Assembly: GCA_002914805.1 (NCBI GenBank)
Contig: JXTB01000089.1
Location: 728,652-792,651 of the forward strand
Source of the DNA: Parasponia andersonii
Taxonomy: Eukaryota > Streptophyta > Magnoliopsida > Rosales > Cannabaceae
DNA length: 64,000 bases
Direction: 5' to 3'
Shown in pieces: positions 1 to 10,340 of this stretch. Position 1 is the stretch's first letter. Each line of letters starts with the position of its first letter. Below the pieces are notes generated by a model that did not search any database, was not told the DNA's origin, and saw nothing but the letters and a program-made list of their open reading frames with translations. The position numbers were made by a program, and so were the translations under genes.

Positions 1-400
1 AATCTACTAAAAACAAATCCCACTTTAATAGGGAGTATTAACAACCGGGAAACTTTCCTAAAGATAAGCAAACAAATCTTTCCAGCTGTCATTCAGATCT
101 TTGTTCCTAAATAAATCAAAATTGCATCAACCAATAAGGCGTGCCCACACTTTATCTGCGAACTTCTTCTTTGAACGTACTGGGTAGATGGAACATGCCC
201 ACGCCTTAAGTAAAAACCTCTTCTGGTCAGTGTAATTTTTTGGACTCTGGATTTTTCCACGCAAATCATGCTATATTGATCCAAATCTTCAATCTACTCC
301 ATAGAATCCGAAACATAATCAAAATCCATTATTTAAGTATTTTTAATCATTAAAATATAAAGGAATATCACAAATTATATGGCTATTATGCACTCTATCA
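1..400. other. Unassigned left edge
   Basis: This stretch lies outside the recognisable end of the adjacent copia LTR. It carries no convincing gene. A short imperfect inverted motif is visible (AAGGCGTG near 137 and CACGCCTT near 201), too short to define an element. It may be the remainder of a diverged LTR or the older insertion target. Confidence 0.4.
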
Positions 401-506
401 CTATTCCTATTACGACTGGTTGGTGAGCATTTTTTTTCTTCCTATAATGTGAAAAACAACTTCAAAAATGTGATTGGTGGTGCCACAATTATTAATTTAT
501 TCAACA
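401..506 (-). repeat. Left (3') LTR of copia 1, truncated
   Basis: About 105 bp match the right LTR around 6,765-6,869, including the GGTTGGTGAGCA block and the TGTTGA terminus at 506. Beyond 401 the similarity is lost, so most of U3, R and U5 is absent. The purine-rich run just inside (507-520, read on the minus strand AAGTGAGAAAA) is the likely polypurine tract. Confidence 0.75.
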
Positions 507-624
507 TTTTCTCACTTGAAAACTTAATTTTAATCATGTATTCACACTTGATAAATTTATCTTTTCTTCGCTTATCAATTCTTCATGTTGCTTACGTATC
601 TACTAGGCCATATGAGGATTTACA

Positions 625-2120
625 TTACTGGAACTTGTCTGTGTTGATTGGTTTGATTAAAGCATCTGCTAGGTTCTCCTTGATATGAATCTTCTTCATG
701 TCCACACTTCCATCTTCTACTACTTCTTGAACAAAATGATATTGAACACTTATGTTCTTTATTTTAGAATAATAGGCTAGATTCTTTGCAATGTATAAGG
801 CACTCTGACTATCATAAAACAAAGAAATCTTTTCTTATTTGTGCCCAAGTTCTCCAATAATCTTTGAACCCAGATAGCCTCTTTGCAAGCTTGTGTAGTC
901 ACCATATATTCTGTTTGTGTTATAGATAAAGCCACAATAGTTTGTAGTTTCGAAACCTAGCTTATAGCTCATTTTGCAAGAGTAAACAAATAGCCTATAG
1001 TAGATTTTCGTTTGTCATGATCAATAGTAAAATCTGAATCAACATATTCTCTGACAGTAAATTCTGATCCTCTGTAATATAATACAACATCTGAGGTTCC
1101 TTTGATGTATCTCAGAATCCTCTTTACAATATTCTAATGCTCTCTGCCAGGATTTTTTATATACCGACTAACTGCTCCCATTGCTTGTACAATATTTGGT
1201 CTTGTACATATCATAGCGAACATTAGACTTCCCACCAATAATGCATACGGTACTCGAGACATCTCCATTTTCTCTACTCTATTGCTAGGATACATCTCGG
1301 AGGATAACTTGGAGTTAATAAGAAGTGGAGTAGAAATTGGCTTACAATCTTGCATATTAAAGCGTTGCAAGATTTTCTTTCAATAATTCTTTTGAGAAAG
1401 CCAAATCTTCCTGTTACCTCTGTCTTCGTGAATTTGCATCCGTAGAATCTTGTTTACTAGTTCTAAGTCCATATCAAATTCTCTAGCCAACTGTGCCTTT
1501 AATTCTTGGGCTTTACCTTTGTTGGGGTCCGCTATTAATGTGTCGTTGACGTACAATAATAAGATAATGACATTAAACCTTCCGAAGTATGTGCAATAGT
1601 CTGAACTAAGTCTAATGTAACCAAGGCTTATATTAAAGGAATCAAATCTCTTATACCAATACCTCAACACCCATTTGACACCGTATAGAGATTTATTCAA
1701 TCTGTAAACCAAGTTCTCTTTGCCTATTTTTGCAAAAGCTTCTAGTTGGAGCAAATAAATTTCTTCTTCTAGTTCTCCATGAAAAAAAATAGTTTTCACA
1801 TCTAGATAGATATAGGTCAAACATAGCACACATTGCCAGAACTACTTTAACTGTTATTAGTCAAACCACAGGTGAAAATATCTCATTGAAGTCAATCTCG
1901 CACAATACCGCTCCACTTGATCATTGCTATCATGCTTGATCTTGTAGACTTATTTGTTGTCAATGGTCTTTATTCCTTATGGTAGCAAAACAAGATCTCA
2001 TATCTTGTTCTTATGAAGGGCTTTAATCTTTTCTTACATTGTTGTTATTTACAGGGATATATCTGCGCTTTTGGTAATCTCATAGAAAATTATTGGCTCT
2101 CTATCCTCTATTAGAAGGCA
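625..2120 (-). pseudogene. Copia 1 reverse transcriptase and RNase H remnant
   Basis: The RT N-terminal fragment lies at 2,120-1,840. The palm follows at 1,829-1,380, with LDVKTIFFHGELEEEIY, LNKSLYGVKW and the catalytic box LLLYVNDTLI, where the usual YVDD has become YVND, so one catalytic Asp is lost. The RT C-terminus with PYALLVGSLMFAMICTRP is at 1,370-1,134, and an RNase H tail with FYDSQSALYIAKN and ENLADALIKPI is at 822-625. Stops and frameshifts split all blocks. The part between 1,130 and 822 is recognisable only as a degenerate RNase H. Confidence 0.85.
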
Positions 2121-2125
2121 GTATG

Positions 2126-3884
2126 TGCTGGTAATTTGACCCAACACTTAGGAAAAATCATACATGCATGCATATATAAAAAAACACATAATCACATTAT
2201 GAACGTAGTGAGAAAATTAGCGGATTTAGGTTTTAAATTTTTTACATGAAAACAGTTTTCATAACTATAGAACATGATATATCATATACATGATCATATA
2301 TAACATAAATTAAATTTAGGTACATAAAACCTAGAAATGAAACTACGGTTATCTCTCGTAGCATGATCCTCCTTGATCTCCTTGTGGATGGTGATCAAAT
2401 TTCCAACCCTAGATCTTCTTATCTATTCTTCGGCTCTAGGTTGATGAGGCGAGTTGACACCAAGTTGAATCTTTTGTTAGAGAACAATCAAGAATACCTT
2501 CTTGATCCTTTGGAACACCAAAATGTGAGATGAGATTGTGAGATTTCATAAAACTTTTTCTCTCTTCTCTTTCTCAGCCTTCGCTGAAATCTCTCTCTCT
2601 CTCTCTCTCCCTCTATGTTTCATGTGTAGCACTCCTAGGGTTACTGTGTAGTTTTCTTATATACATGGGGCCTAAAATTGCTAATTCTAGTCTAACTAGG
2701 ATTAGGCTTATTCTCCAATTTAGGCTATAGGTGTATATTTATAAATATGTCTAACTCATAAAACTTATTTATAAAAATACCAACTTCTGTGTAAAATCAT
2801 TATTTTACACAGTTTCATGAAACTAATTTCACAAATACCATCAACCAATTAATGAGCTTTGTTGAGTTAGACAATAGACCTAATGGATCCAAATAATCTA
2901 AGCTCTATTAGTGTAATAAATACATAATAATCTGATCATGGTATTTATATAAATATCATTAGTAAAGAGGACACTCCACTAAAGGCCCAATACTACACTC
3001 TTAGATTAAATGTCATGCCTTTTATAGAGATTTAATCAACTAGTCTTGATTAACTGATCCATCTAGCATATTCTATACCACATATAAAATCCCTATACAA
3101 TGCCGTAGTTGGATAGGTAAAATTACCATAATATTCTTCCAACACATATTTATCTTTAAGTTACCATATTTCTATCAAGAAATAATATTGTCAATATTTT
3201 TGTTCTCAAAGGCTATTTAGATAAAATTATCAACCAATTCACAAAAAGAATACTAACATCTTAGATTTAATTATTCTATGAATCTTGAAAGACCTTAAAG
3301 TAGCATTAATGTATAGTATCCTTAACTATTTAGTGTTCGCATCAATTCATAAGCCATAACCTCTAATATGCCAATGTTCGCCTCTAATTATATTGAAGCT
3401 AGTATTTTAACAAATCAAAAGGCTATAACCCATAAAAGCAAGTCCAGTCAAACATCAAGAACTAAGATTAACCTGCTAAGAGCTAATTTGTGGTAATATT
3501 AGAATTGAGTTATGACACACTAATTCTTTATATTACTTAGTCATGTTCAATACACATAACTTATTTATGTTGTATTAGTATTTCTATCAGAAGTCAGACA
3601 TTTCAATGATTTAAGATACATCATTCTCGTTGAGATAGACAAACACTATAATCTTTAATAAATAAAGTATTATATCTTTATTTACAGATTGTGAACTAAT
3701 TAATTTAGGTTTAGATAAAGAAACAAGTCTCCTCATAATTAAAGTCATGGAATCTTTTTCGATAAATAAACTATTCAATTGAGACTATTTAATCTAGCAA
3801 ATATCATAATTACATGTAAGAGAAGGTTGTTCATACTAAAAGGGTAAAATTGGAAATCCACTTTTTAGGGAAAAAAGCCTATCA
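2126..3884 (-). mobile_element. Solo LTR, Angela-like, copy A (1.76 kb)
   Basis: This block is the reverse complement of 58,184-59,988 over essentially its whole length, has no coding capacity, and interrupts copia 1 between integrase and RT. Its ends are TG...CA. On the minus strand it begins TGATAGGC and ends ACCAGCA. A TATA-like TATATAAGAAAAC lies near 2,660. The expected 5-bp target duplication is only partly preserved: GTATG at 2,121-2,125 against ATAAG at 3,885-3,889 on the plus strand (3 of 5 match). Reading across the flanks, the copia 1 pol sequence continues. The interpretation as a solo LTR left by LTR-LTR recombination is an inference from ends, size and TATA. The Angela/BARE-like assignment rests on the start motif shared with copy B and similarity of layout to the LTR at 55,461-57,029. 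Confidence 0.8.
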
Positions 3885-3950
3885 ATAAGCAATGTTGCTC
3901 TCAAAGACATAATTTGAGTGTTGTGCTAGTGGATTTCTCTCACATGTTGA

Positions 3951-5330
3951 CTAATAAATTTCAAAAGTCTCTTCCTTGACTGGTTCTTCTACATCGTGCT
4001 CTAGTGCTACTTCAGAAGAATCTGAATCTTCAACATTCTTTTTTACTTGAACTTTAGTAGTTTCTGGAGGTCTATCATCTCCTTCTTCTTGCAGTTTGTT
4101 CTCTACAAATATCGTATCTCTGCTTATGATAAACTTATGGGCAATGGGATCCAATAAGTGATACCCCTTAACTTCATGAGCATATTCCAAGAATACATAC
4201 TTTCTGGACTTTGAATCTAGTTTTGTGATTTCTTGAGCGTTGTACATCACATACATAGAACTTCTAAAGGTATATAAATGAGAATAATCAGCTGGCTTAC
4301 CAGTTCATATTTCCATTATATCTTCAAATCTATCGCTGTTGACGGAGACCGATTGATCATATAACATGCAGTTTTGATTACTTTTGCCTAGAATGTCTTG
4401 GATAGACTTGTAGCTCTCATCATTGCTCTTGTCCTTTCTAACAAGGTTCTGTTCATCCTCTCTGCTACTCTATTTTGTTGAGAAGTGTACGCCACTATGA
4501 ACTACCCCTTGATATCTTCTTGTTGACAAAAGTTATCAAATTCATCGCTTGTATATTTTCCTCTATTATCTGTCCTCAAATACTTGATCTTCTCTCCGGA
4601 TTCAAGCACTATGCACTTTGAATATTTAAAGGCTGAAAATACATCCGCCTTCATCTTAATAGGATACACCCAATATCTCTTGCAGTGATCATCAATAAAA
4701 GATATAAAGTATCTAGCTCCTCCTAAGGACATTACCGGTACTTGCTAAACATCAGAGTGACCTAAGTCTAGAACTTTTTTACTTCTAGAACTTGATGTAC
4801 TAAACTTTAATCTATGTTGCTTACTTGTGTCACAATGCTCACAAAAAGGTAAAGATACCTTTGTGAGACTAGAAGGCAACATTTGTTCAGAGAGAATCGT
4901 CATGCCTCGTTCTGATATATGGTTGAGCATACAATGCTACACCATCGTTGATTCTTCTCTGAAACTCGTTAAAGTAACTAATGCCTCCTCTTCCATCAGT
5001 GTATCTCCTTTAAACATGTATAAATTCATTACGATCTTCTTTACCTTCATTTCTACATGCGTGCCCTTCATGATTTTCATGATCCTATTCTCGACACGAG
5101 TTTTACACCAACATTATCTAATTGTCCTAAAGATAATAGATTTTTTGTCAGGCCCTTTATATGTCGCACCTCTTGAATAGTACAAACAGTGCCATCATAT
5201 ATTTTCATCTTGATGGTATCGATTCTAGCGATCTCTAAGGCATGATCGTTACCACGAATTCAGATCCTCCAGAGACAAATTCATATATATGAAACCACTC
5301 TCTATGAGACGTCATGTGCTATGTTGCTCT
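3951..5330 (-). pseudogene. Copia 1 pre-integrase and integrase remnant
   Basis: Read right to left on the minus strand: a GAG-pre-integrase-like block with FCEHCDTSKQHRLKF (4,930-4,745), which keeps the zinc-finger cysteine pair; the integrase core with YFISFIDDHCKRYWVYPIK and LRTDNRGKYTSDEF (4,732-4,502), where the second catalytic Asp is in RTDN; and a C-terminal block with SRKYVFLEYAHEVKGYHLLDP (4,256-3,951). Plus-strand 4,480-4,260 still encodes pieces of the DDE region on the reverse strand but with stops. Copia integrase inserts element cDNA into the genome. The C-terminus is separated from RT by the solo LTR at 2,126-3,884. Confidence 0.8.
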
Positions 5331-5416
5331 TGAATTTACTAACCAAACATCAATGAGCTGCTTTTTAACCTTAGAAACTGTTGCTATTTCACTGTACAGA
5401 ATTTCTCAATGTTCCC

Positions 5417-6216
5417 CTAAGTATTCGATGACTCAAGGTCCTTCCCTTTAGAAACTCCATTCTTCTTAAGTTGCCAAAACTCCCTTTTGACATGCTCTTT
5501 CTTGCTATAGTGATAACACTTGATACTTTTCTTATTTCTCAACTTTGATCTATTATGACTCTGACTCCCACTAGAGCCATATTCTATTGACCTCCATATC
5601 ATTGTCAAAGTCTCTACTTATTGTGAACTTACCAATATGTTTTTCTTGTTCTTATGCCGATTTTCTTCTTTGAGAATAGCAGCTATAAGATCATTGAAAA
5701 CTAGAGTTACAATATTGCTGATCACATTTATGATGAGTTGATCATACAAATCAGGTAGACTCTGAAGTAAGATTTATATATGTTTGTTATCCTCTATTTT
5801 ATGCTCTATTGTTGTAAGCTAAGAAAATAGATATTTAGGGTGTTGATGTGGTCAGTCATCGTTGTTGATTTTGCCATCCGAAAGTTGTAAAGCCTTCTCT
5901 TCAAGAAAATTTTATTATGAAGTGACTTGGCTTGATACAACTTTGTCAGTATATCCCATATCTCATTGGCTGACTTATTCTCTTCAACACTCGATGAGAC
6001 TCCATCTTCTAGTGCCAAATGTAAGTTAGTGATAGTATTGCTATCTATCTTGTCCCATTTTTTATCATCAGTACTCTCAATAGGTCTTTTCCTAATTGTT
6101 GCTAGGTAATTATCTTTTCTCAAGATTGCTTTTATCTTCATTTTTTGTAAAGAAAAATTACTCCTATTAAACTTCTCAATATCGAATTTTGTCTCTATTT
6201 TTATTCACCAAGATTT
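5417..6216 (-). pseudogene. Copia 1 gag remnant
   Basis: The N-terminal part (6,215-5,806) carries a copia gag of the UBN2 type: FDIEKFN followed by IKAILRKDNYLATIRKRP and the block NEIWDILTKLYQ. Capsid protein of this family packages element RNA into virus-like particles. A C-terminal basic stretch (5,608-5,417) contains CYHYSKKEHVKREF, a decayed CCHC zinc knuckle (expected CX2CX4HX4C) in which the second and fourth metal ligands are lost. Several stops separate the blocks, so no intact product is possible. The start is not clear because the first ATG near 6,215 meets a stop within a few codons. Confidence 0.75.
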
Positions 6217-6316
6217 GTTTAGTTACCAATGTTTCATTGTTTGTGAATAGTACCATATACATAAATAGTACCATATAAATGAATAGTATGTATACATGAA
6301 CGGTACTTTAACCAAT

Positions 6317-6329
6317 GGCTCTAATACCA
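6317..6329 (-). other. Primer-binding site of copia 1
   Basis: The minus strand reads TGGTATTAGAGCC, one substitution from TGGTATCAGAGCC, the usual copia primer site complementary to initiator tRNA-Met. It fixes the element orientation and the inner edge of the 5' LTR. Confidence 0.8.
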
Positions 6330-6337
6330 CTATTAGG

Positions 6338-6869
6338 TGACCAGCTTTGCGGAAGCGATGACATACAGCTTAAATATAACTTGAGAAAATTTGGGTAAAA
6401 TGAAAAAGATAAGGCACACAAAAGATTTAACGTGATTCGCCCAATTTAAGCTACATCCACGGATAAGGCTGTGAAGAATTTCACTATAAAAATGAGATTA
6501 TAACTCACTTCTCTCTAAATACAAGAAGAGAAAAACACTATCTCTAAATAATTTAGGAGAAAATAAGTAAGACATTAAGAAGAATTTCTAGGCTTGAATT
6601 CTCTCTTAGAAAGGAAGATGATTTAGAATGGGATGTAAAACAAGTAATGAAACTCCCTATTTATAGAACTTAAGAGGTGGTATGAATAAGTAAGAACACC
6701 ATCTTTTTACTATTACTATTACGGCTGACCTTTTTATTATTGCTATTATGGCTGACCTTTTTACTACTCCTATTGGGGCTGGTTGGTGAGCATTTTTTTT
6801 CTTTCTATAATGTGAACAACAACTTCAATAACGTGGTTGGTGGTGCCATAATTATTGATTTGATCAACA
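6338..6869 (-). repeat. Right (5') LTR of copia 1
   Basis: This is the more complete LTR, about 530 bp, lying directly outside the primer-binding site and starting TGTTGATCAA at 6,869. The inner end is set at a CA dinucleotide (TG on plus at 6,338) and is uncertain by several bases. A TATA box, CTATAAATAGGG on the minus strand, lies at 6,656-6,667. Upstream of it U3 contains a 27-bp unit repeated from 6,716 to about 6,780. Confidence 0.75.
6656..6667 (-). promoter_or_regulatory. LTR TATA box of copia 1
   Basis: The minus strand reads CTATAAATAGGG, a strong plant TATA match, about 200 bp into the LTR and facing the gag gene. It is the expected Pol II start for the element. Confidence 0.6.
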
Positions 6870-7278
6870 AAGTGAGGGCTATTACTCCCCCTAAAATTTT
6901 TTCAATTTATTTTTCAGTACTATTTTAATTTATTTTTCCTATTTATCTCCCATTGAGATTTTATTTCGAGTTTTATCTCTATTCTTAATATGTGAGATAT
7001 TATTACTGTTATATATACCCCTTTAACTTTTTTTTTTAATTTCATAGTTTAGAACAATATAAGATTTTATTCTATTTTGGTCTCATTGAGATTTTTATTT
7101 CTAGTTTTATTCCTATATAATATGTGAATTATCACTTTTTTCCCCAACTTAAAGCTCACTTAATTTTTAACTTGCATTTTTTATTCAATTTTTTAAACTA
7201 AAATTGAGAGAGGCAAATTATGATTGAGAAAAAATTTCATTGTTGTCAATGACTCTAACTCTATATGCTAATCAAGAC
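6870..7278. other. Unassigned AT-rich spacer
   Basis: No gene or terminal repeat is visible. Two short stretches repeat loosely (around 6,950-6,990 and 7,075-7,130, both with TCTCATTGAGATTTTTATTT-like wording), which suggests an old local duplication. Confidence 0.4.
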
Positions 7279-7356
7279 TACACATACACACACACACACA
7301 CACACGCACACACATACACATACACACATATATATATATATATTTATATATATATC
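7279..7356. repeat. Compound CA/TA microsatellite
   Basis: A run of alternating CA (about 7,279-7,326) passes into alternating TA (about 7,327-7,355). It borders the MITE at 7,357 directly, and the element probably inserted into or next to the TA run. Confidence 0.9.
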
Positions 7357-7576
7357 GGTTCCCAATCCAGTAAGTTTTTTTTTTGCCTATCTATATGTAT
7401 CTTTTTTTATTATAATTTGAGTAGTTGGAAAAATATTAAATAAAAGTAAATACTCATTATTTAATAATTTTCTCTCTCGATCTTTTACCATAAAAATACG
7501 TGCGTAATAAATTTTAATTAGACAAAAAAATACATATGGACGGGTAAAAAAATATAGATTTACCAGATTAACACCC
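7357..7576. mobile_element. MITE family copy 1 (about 220 bp)
   Basis: The left end GGTTCCCAATCCAGTAAG followed by a T-run is mirrored at the right end, whose reverse complement reads GGGTGTTAATCTGGTAAA followed by a T-rich run. The interior matches the block at 53,763-53,984 (for example AATTTTAATTAGACAAA against AATTTTCATTAGACAAA, in the same order and spacing). It has no coding capacity and lies in TA repeats on both sides. I do not recognise the superfamily. Confidence 0.65.
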
Positions 7577-7894
7577 ATATATATATAACTACAAGGTGTA
7601 TTGTATCATTTATACTTATATTTTTTAATTAAAATTTTGATTAGTTTGTAGTTTGTATATTTTAAGTGATTTTAGATCTAAGAATTTTATTTTTGATAAT
7701 GTGACATTCACAACGAGATTATTATTTAGTGCTTTTGAAATATAAAAATTCACCGAGTATATTCTATTGTCATTTAGAGACACTATTATATATTCAAATG
7801 CTTTTTCTTTTTATTATTAATGTATTAAACAAGTTATTTTTGCCCCCTTTGAGAAGCTTTTCTAATCTCTTATAAAAGAAGCTTTTTCTTTTAT
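7577..7894. other. Unassigned AT-rich spacer
   Basis: Nothing recognisable is visible. It ends where similarity to the 3' LTR of the SIRE-like element begins (near CTAGTTTTCATTCTAAT). Confidence 0.4.
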
Positions 7895-8618
7895 AAACAA
7901 CTAGTTTTCATTCTAATATTTAAATAGAAGCTTTTCTAACACTTGAAACAACTTTTGAACATTCTTACATTTCTTTATATATATTTTCAAGTTGTTCAAA
8001 TCATCTTTTGTGAATCAAACTTTTAAATTCGTTTTTTTACAAAAGTCAATTGAGCTAAACTAAATCATACATTATGTTTTCACTTATTCTCTCTAGGCTT
8101 ACCTTGCATCAATTCTTTTTCTTAGAGGGATTCTAGTTGAGTGTATTAAAAAACAAAAATCAAATTGTATTTGTAAGATGAGGTTGACACTGGATTCATA
8201 AATAACCCAGTTTAGGTGAGATTGACACTAGAGTTTGAATAGTCCATGTTAGGCTTGATAGAGCCAAATTTAAGGCTATTGTAAAGGCGTAAGTGCACTT
8301 AAGGAGAAAGAAATTGCTGTGTAAAAGGGATGATTAAGCCCATTCTCTTGATCTGATAGTGGATAGCTCGAAGCAGGTTGCCAAGAGCTGGGGACGTAGA
8401 CAAACCATTATGTTTGTTGAACCTCGTAAAACTAGTGTTTGCATTTCTTTAACTTTTTCTCTTTAAGTTTATTCACCTTGAGTTTATATATGTAATTTAT
8501 CTATTTTTACTTGTTGTAGCTCTTACTTTCTAAATCTACTTGTCTTTCAAGAAATATTTGCAAAAGTTTTTAAAACCCAATTTACCCCTCTCTTGGGTTA
8601 ACTATCCTTGAACTTACA
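7895..8618 (+). repeat. 5' LTR of copia 2, 5'-truncated
   Basis: It matches the 3' LTR from about 14,590 to 15,261 (shared CTAGTTTTCATTCTAAT, GTGAATCAAACTTT, AAATCAAATTGTATTTGT). The first roughly 600 bp of the LTR, starting TGTTGAGTC in the 3' copy, are missing. It ends CTTACA two bases before the primer site. Confidence 0.8.
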
Positions 8619-8620
8619 AT

Positions 8621-8632
8621 TGGTATCTGAGC
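8621..8632 (+). other. Primer-binding site of copia 2
   Basis: TGGTATCTGAGC differs by one base from the canonical TGGTATCAGAGC complementary to initiator tRNA-Met. It lies two bases after the LTR end. Confidence 0.85.
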
Positions 8633-8669
8633 TTGGAGCTCAAATTTTTAAAATTTAACTATTTTTGAG

Positions 8670-10340
8670 ATGGTTAGCCCAAATAATTTTTCTTTTCAAT
8701 ACGAAGGGTTGTCTTTATCCAAACCACTATTTTTTAATGGAAGTGATTTTAACTATTGGAGAAGTCATACGCCTACTTATCTTAGGTCCATTGATTTTAA
8801 TCTTTGGTATATTGTCACTAAAGTTTCTTTGAAAATTACAAAAGTGGTTGATGGTAGAGAAATTGAAAAAGATATAGAAGAAATGATGAAAAAGATAAAA
8901 TCAACTTCACCAAAAATGGTAGAGCTAGAGATATTCTTATGTGTGGTTTAGATAGGAATATTTACAATAATGTTGAAAAAGCTAGAGATACTCATGAATT
9001 ATGGAACATGCTAAAGGTTTCTTATCAAGGAACTAGCTCAATAAAAGAAACTCGAATCAATATTTTTACTAGAAACTATGAGTTATTTAAAATAGAAAAA
9101 GATGAATCTATTTCATAAATATTTACTAGATTCACAACTATTATTAACTCTTTTGGTGCTCTAAGAAAAATATTTCCAAATGGTGAGTTGGTGAGCAAGA
9201 TTCTTCGAAGCCTTCCTCCAGCATACAGAAGCAAGGTGGTGGCCATTCAAGAAGTTAAGGATCTTAGCAAACTTCCTCTTAAAGAACTTATAGATTTTCT
9301 TATGACCTATGAAATTCTTATGAAGGAAACAAATGAAGAAGAAATGAGAGGAGAATAAAGAGAAAAGAATAGCACTCAAAGCCGCCATGCAAGAAAACAT
9401 TGAGGAAGAAGAAGAATTTGTGGATAGTGAGCTTGAAGACACTGCCTTACTTACCAAATGGTACAAGAAATATCTAAACTTCAAAAAGAAGAACTTCAAG
9501 AAAAACACCAAAGGCAATAACTTCTGAGAAAAGAAAATGAAGGATGACCAAATCACTTACTTTGAATGCAAGAAACAGGGTCACATAAAGAATGAATATC
9601 CTTTGAGAAGAAAAATGAAGAAGAAGGCAATGAAGGCCACATGGGATGATAGTGAAGAAGAATAATCCAAAGGAGAAGAATAAGAAGAAATTGCCAACAT
9701 GTGCTTCATGGCAATAGAAAATGAGGTAAACTCACTTGAACCTAAAATTGAACTTTATGATAGTGATATGAGTAGTGAGTTTAGTAAAAACGATAGTGAT
9801 TGTAATTTATCATATGAAAATTTATTAAGTGATTTCAACGATTTACACAAAAATTATGAAAAACTCATTTTAAAAAGCAATGCTTCTAAAAAGAAAATTC
9901 TTAGTTTGTCTCAAAACGTTGAAGAGTTTACAAAAGGAAAGGAAGTAAAATTATGTTGTGGTAGTTGTGATGTTGTCTAAAAAAAACACTTCCTGAAATG
10001 ACAAGTTTTTAGAATTGATCAAAATTATCCATAAATTTACAAATGGAAAGAAAAATTTTGATATGATGCTTGGTGGACAAAAATACGCTTTTGATAAAGG
10101 AGGTATTAGGCACAAGTCTTCTATAAAACAAAAATACCTCAAAAACTATTTTGTGAGAGCTAATACTAGTGACACCAAACATACTTGAACTTATTGCAAT
10201 CAAGATGGACATACTATTTTTTCATGCTTTGTGAAGAAAAATATATATTTTGATGGAAAACTAGCTTGGGTATCGAAAGAATCTAAAACTAACACTCAGG
10301 GATTTAAATTAGTATGGGTACCAAAAATCAAAATTTGATT
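8670..10340 (+). pseudogene. Copia 2 gag remnant
   Basis: The frame opens with an ATG at 8,670 shortly after the primer site. Its first residues contain FQYEGLSLSKPLFFNGSDFNYW, the usual start of SIRE-type gag (cut here into the motif FFNGSDFNYW as the key part). It is open to 8,951, then continues through several frames: a capsid part near 8,960-9,350, a zinc-knuckle relic FECKKQGHIKNEY near 9,560-9,600 with only one of the expected cysteines, an acidic coiled segment at 9,699-9,980, and a second finger YCNQDGHTIFSC near 10,190-10,230. The block MLGGQKYAFDKGGI near 10,065-10,105 recurs in copia 4. It would package RNA into particles; it is broken by at least four stops or shifts. Confidence 0.75.

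Larger units (their letters stand above)
401..6869 (-). mobile_element. Ty1/copia retrotransposon 1, Tork-like, degenerate
   Basis: Read on the minus strand the order is LTR, tRNA-Met-type primer site, gag, protease/integrase, reverse transcriptase, RNase H, purine tract and LTR, which is the copia order. The LTR starts TGTTGA at 6,869 and again at 506. The outer part of the left LTR is missing, because similarity to the right LTR stops near 401. A 1.76-kb solo LTR sits between integrase and RT. Every gene has stops or frameshifts. Gag and RT wording (FDIEKFN near the gag start, GAVSRYIKNPG in the RT) suggests the Tork lineage; the lineage is an inference, the copia assignment is firm. Confidence 0.9.

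Noticed and set aside
4827..5180. Plus-strand open stretch of 117 codons
   Set aside because: It is antisense to the integrase and pre-integrase region of copia 1.
7240..7443. Open stretch with His-Thr repeats
   Set aside because: It is the translation of the CA/TA microsatellite.
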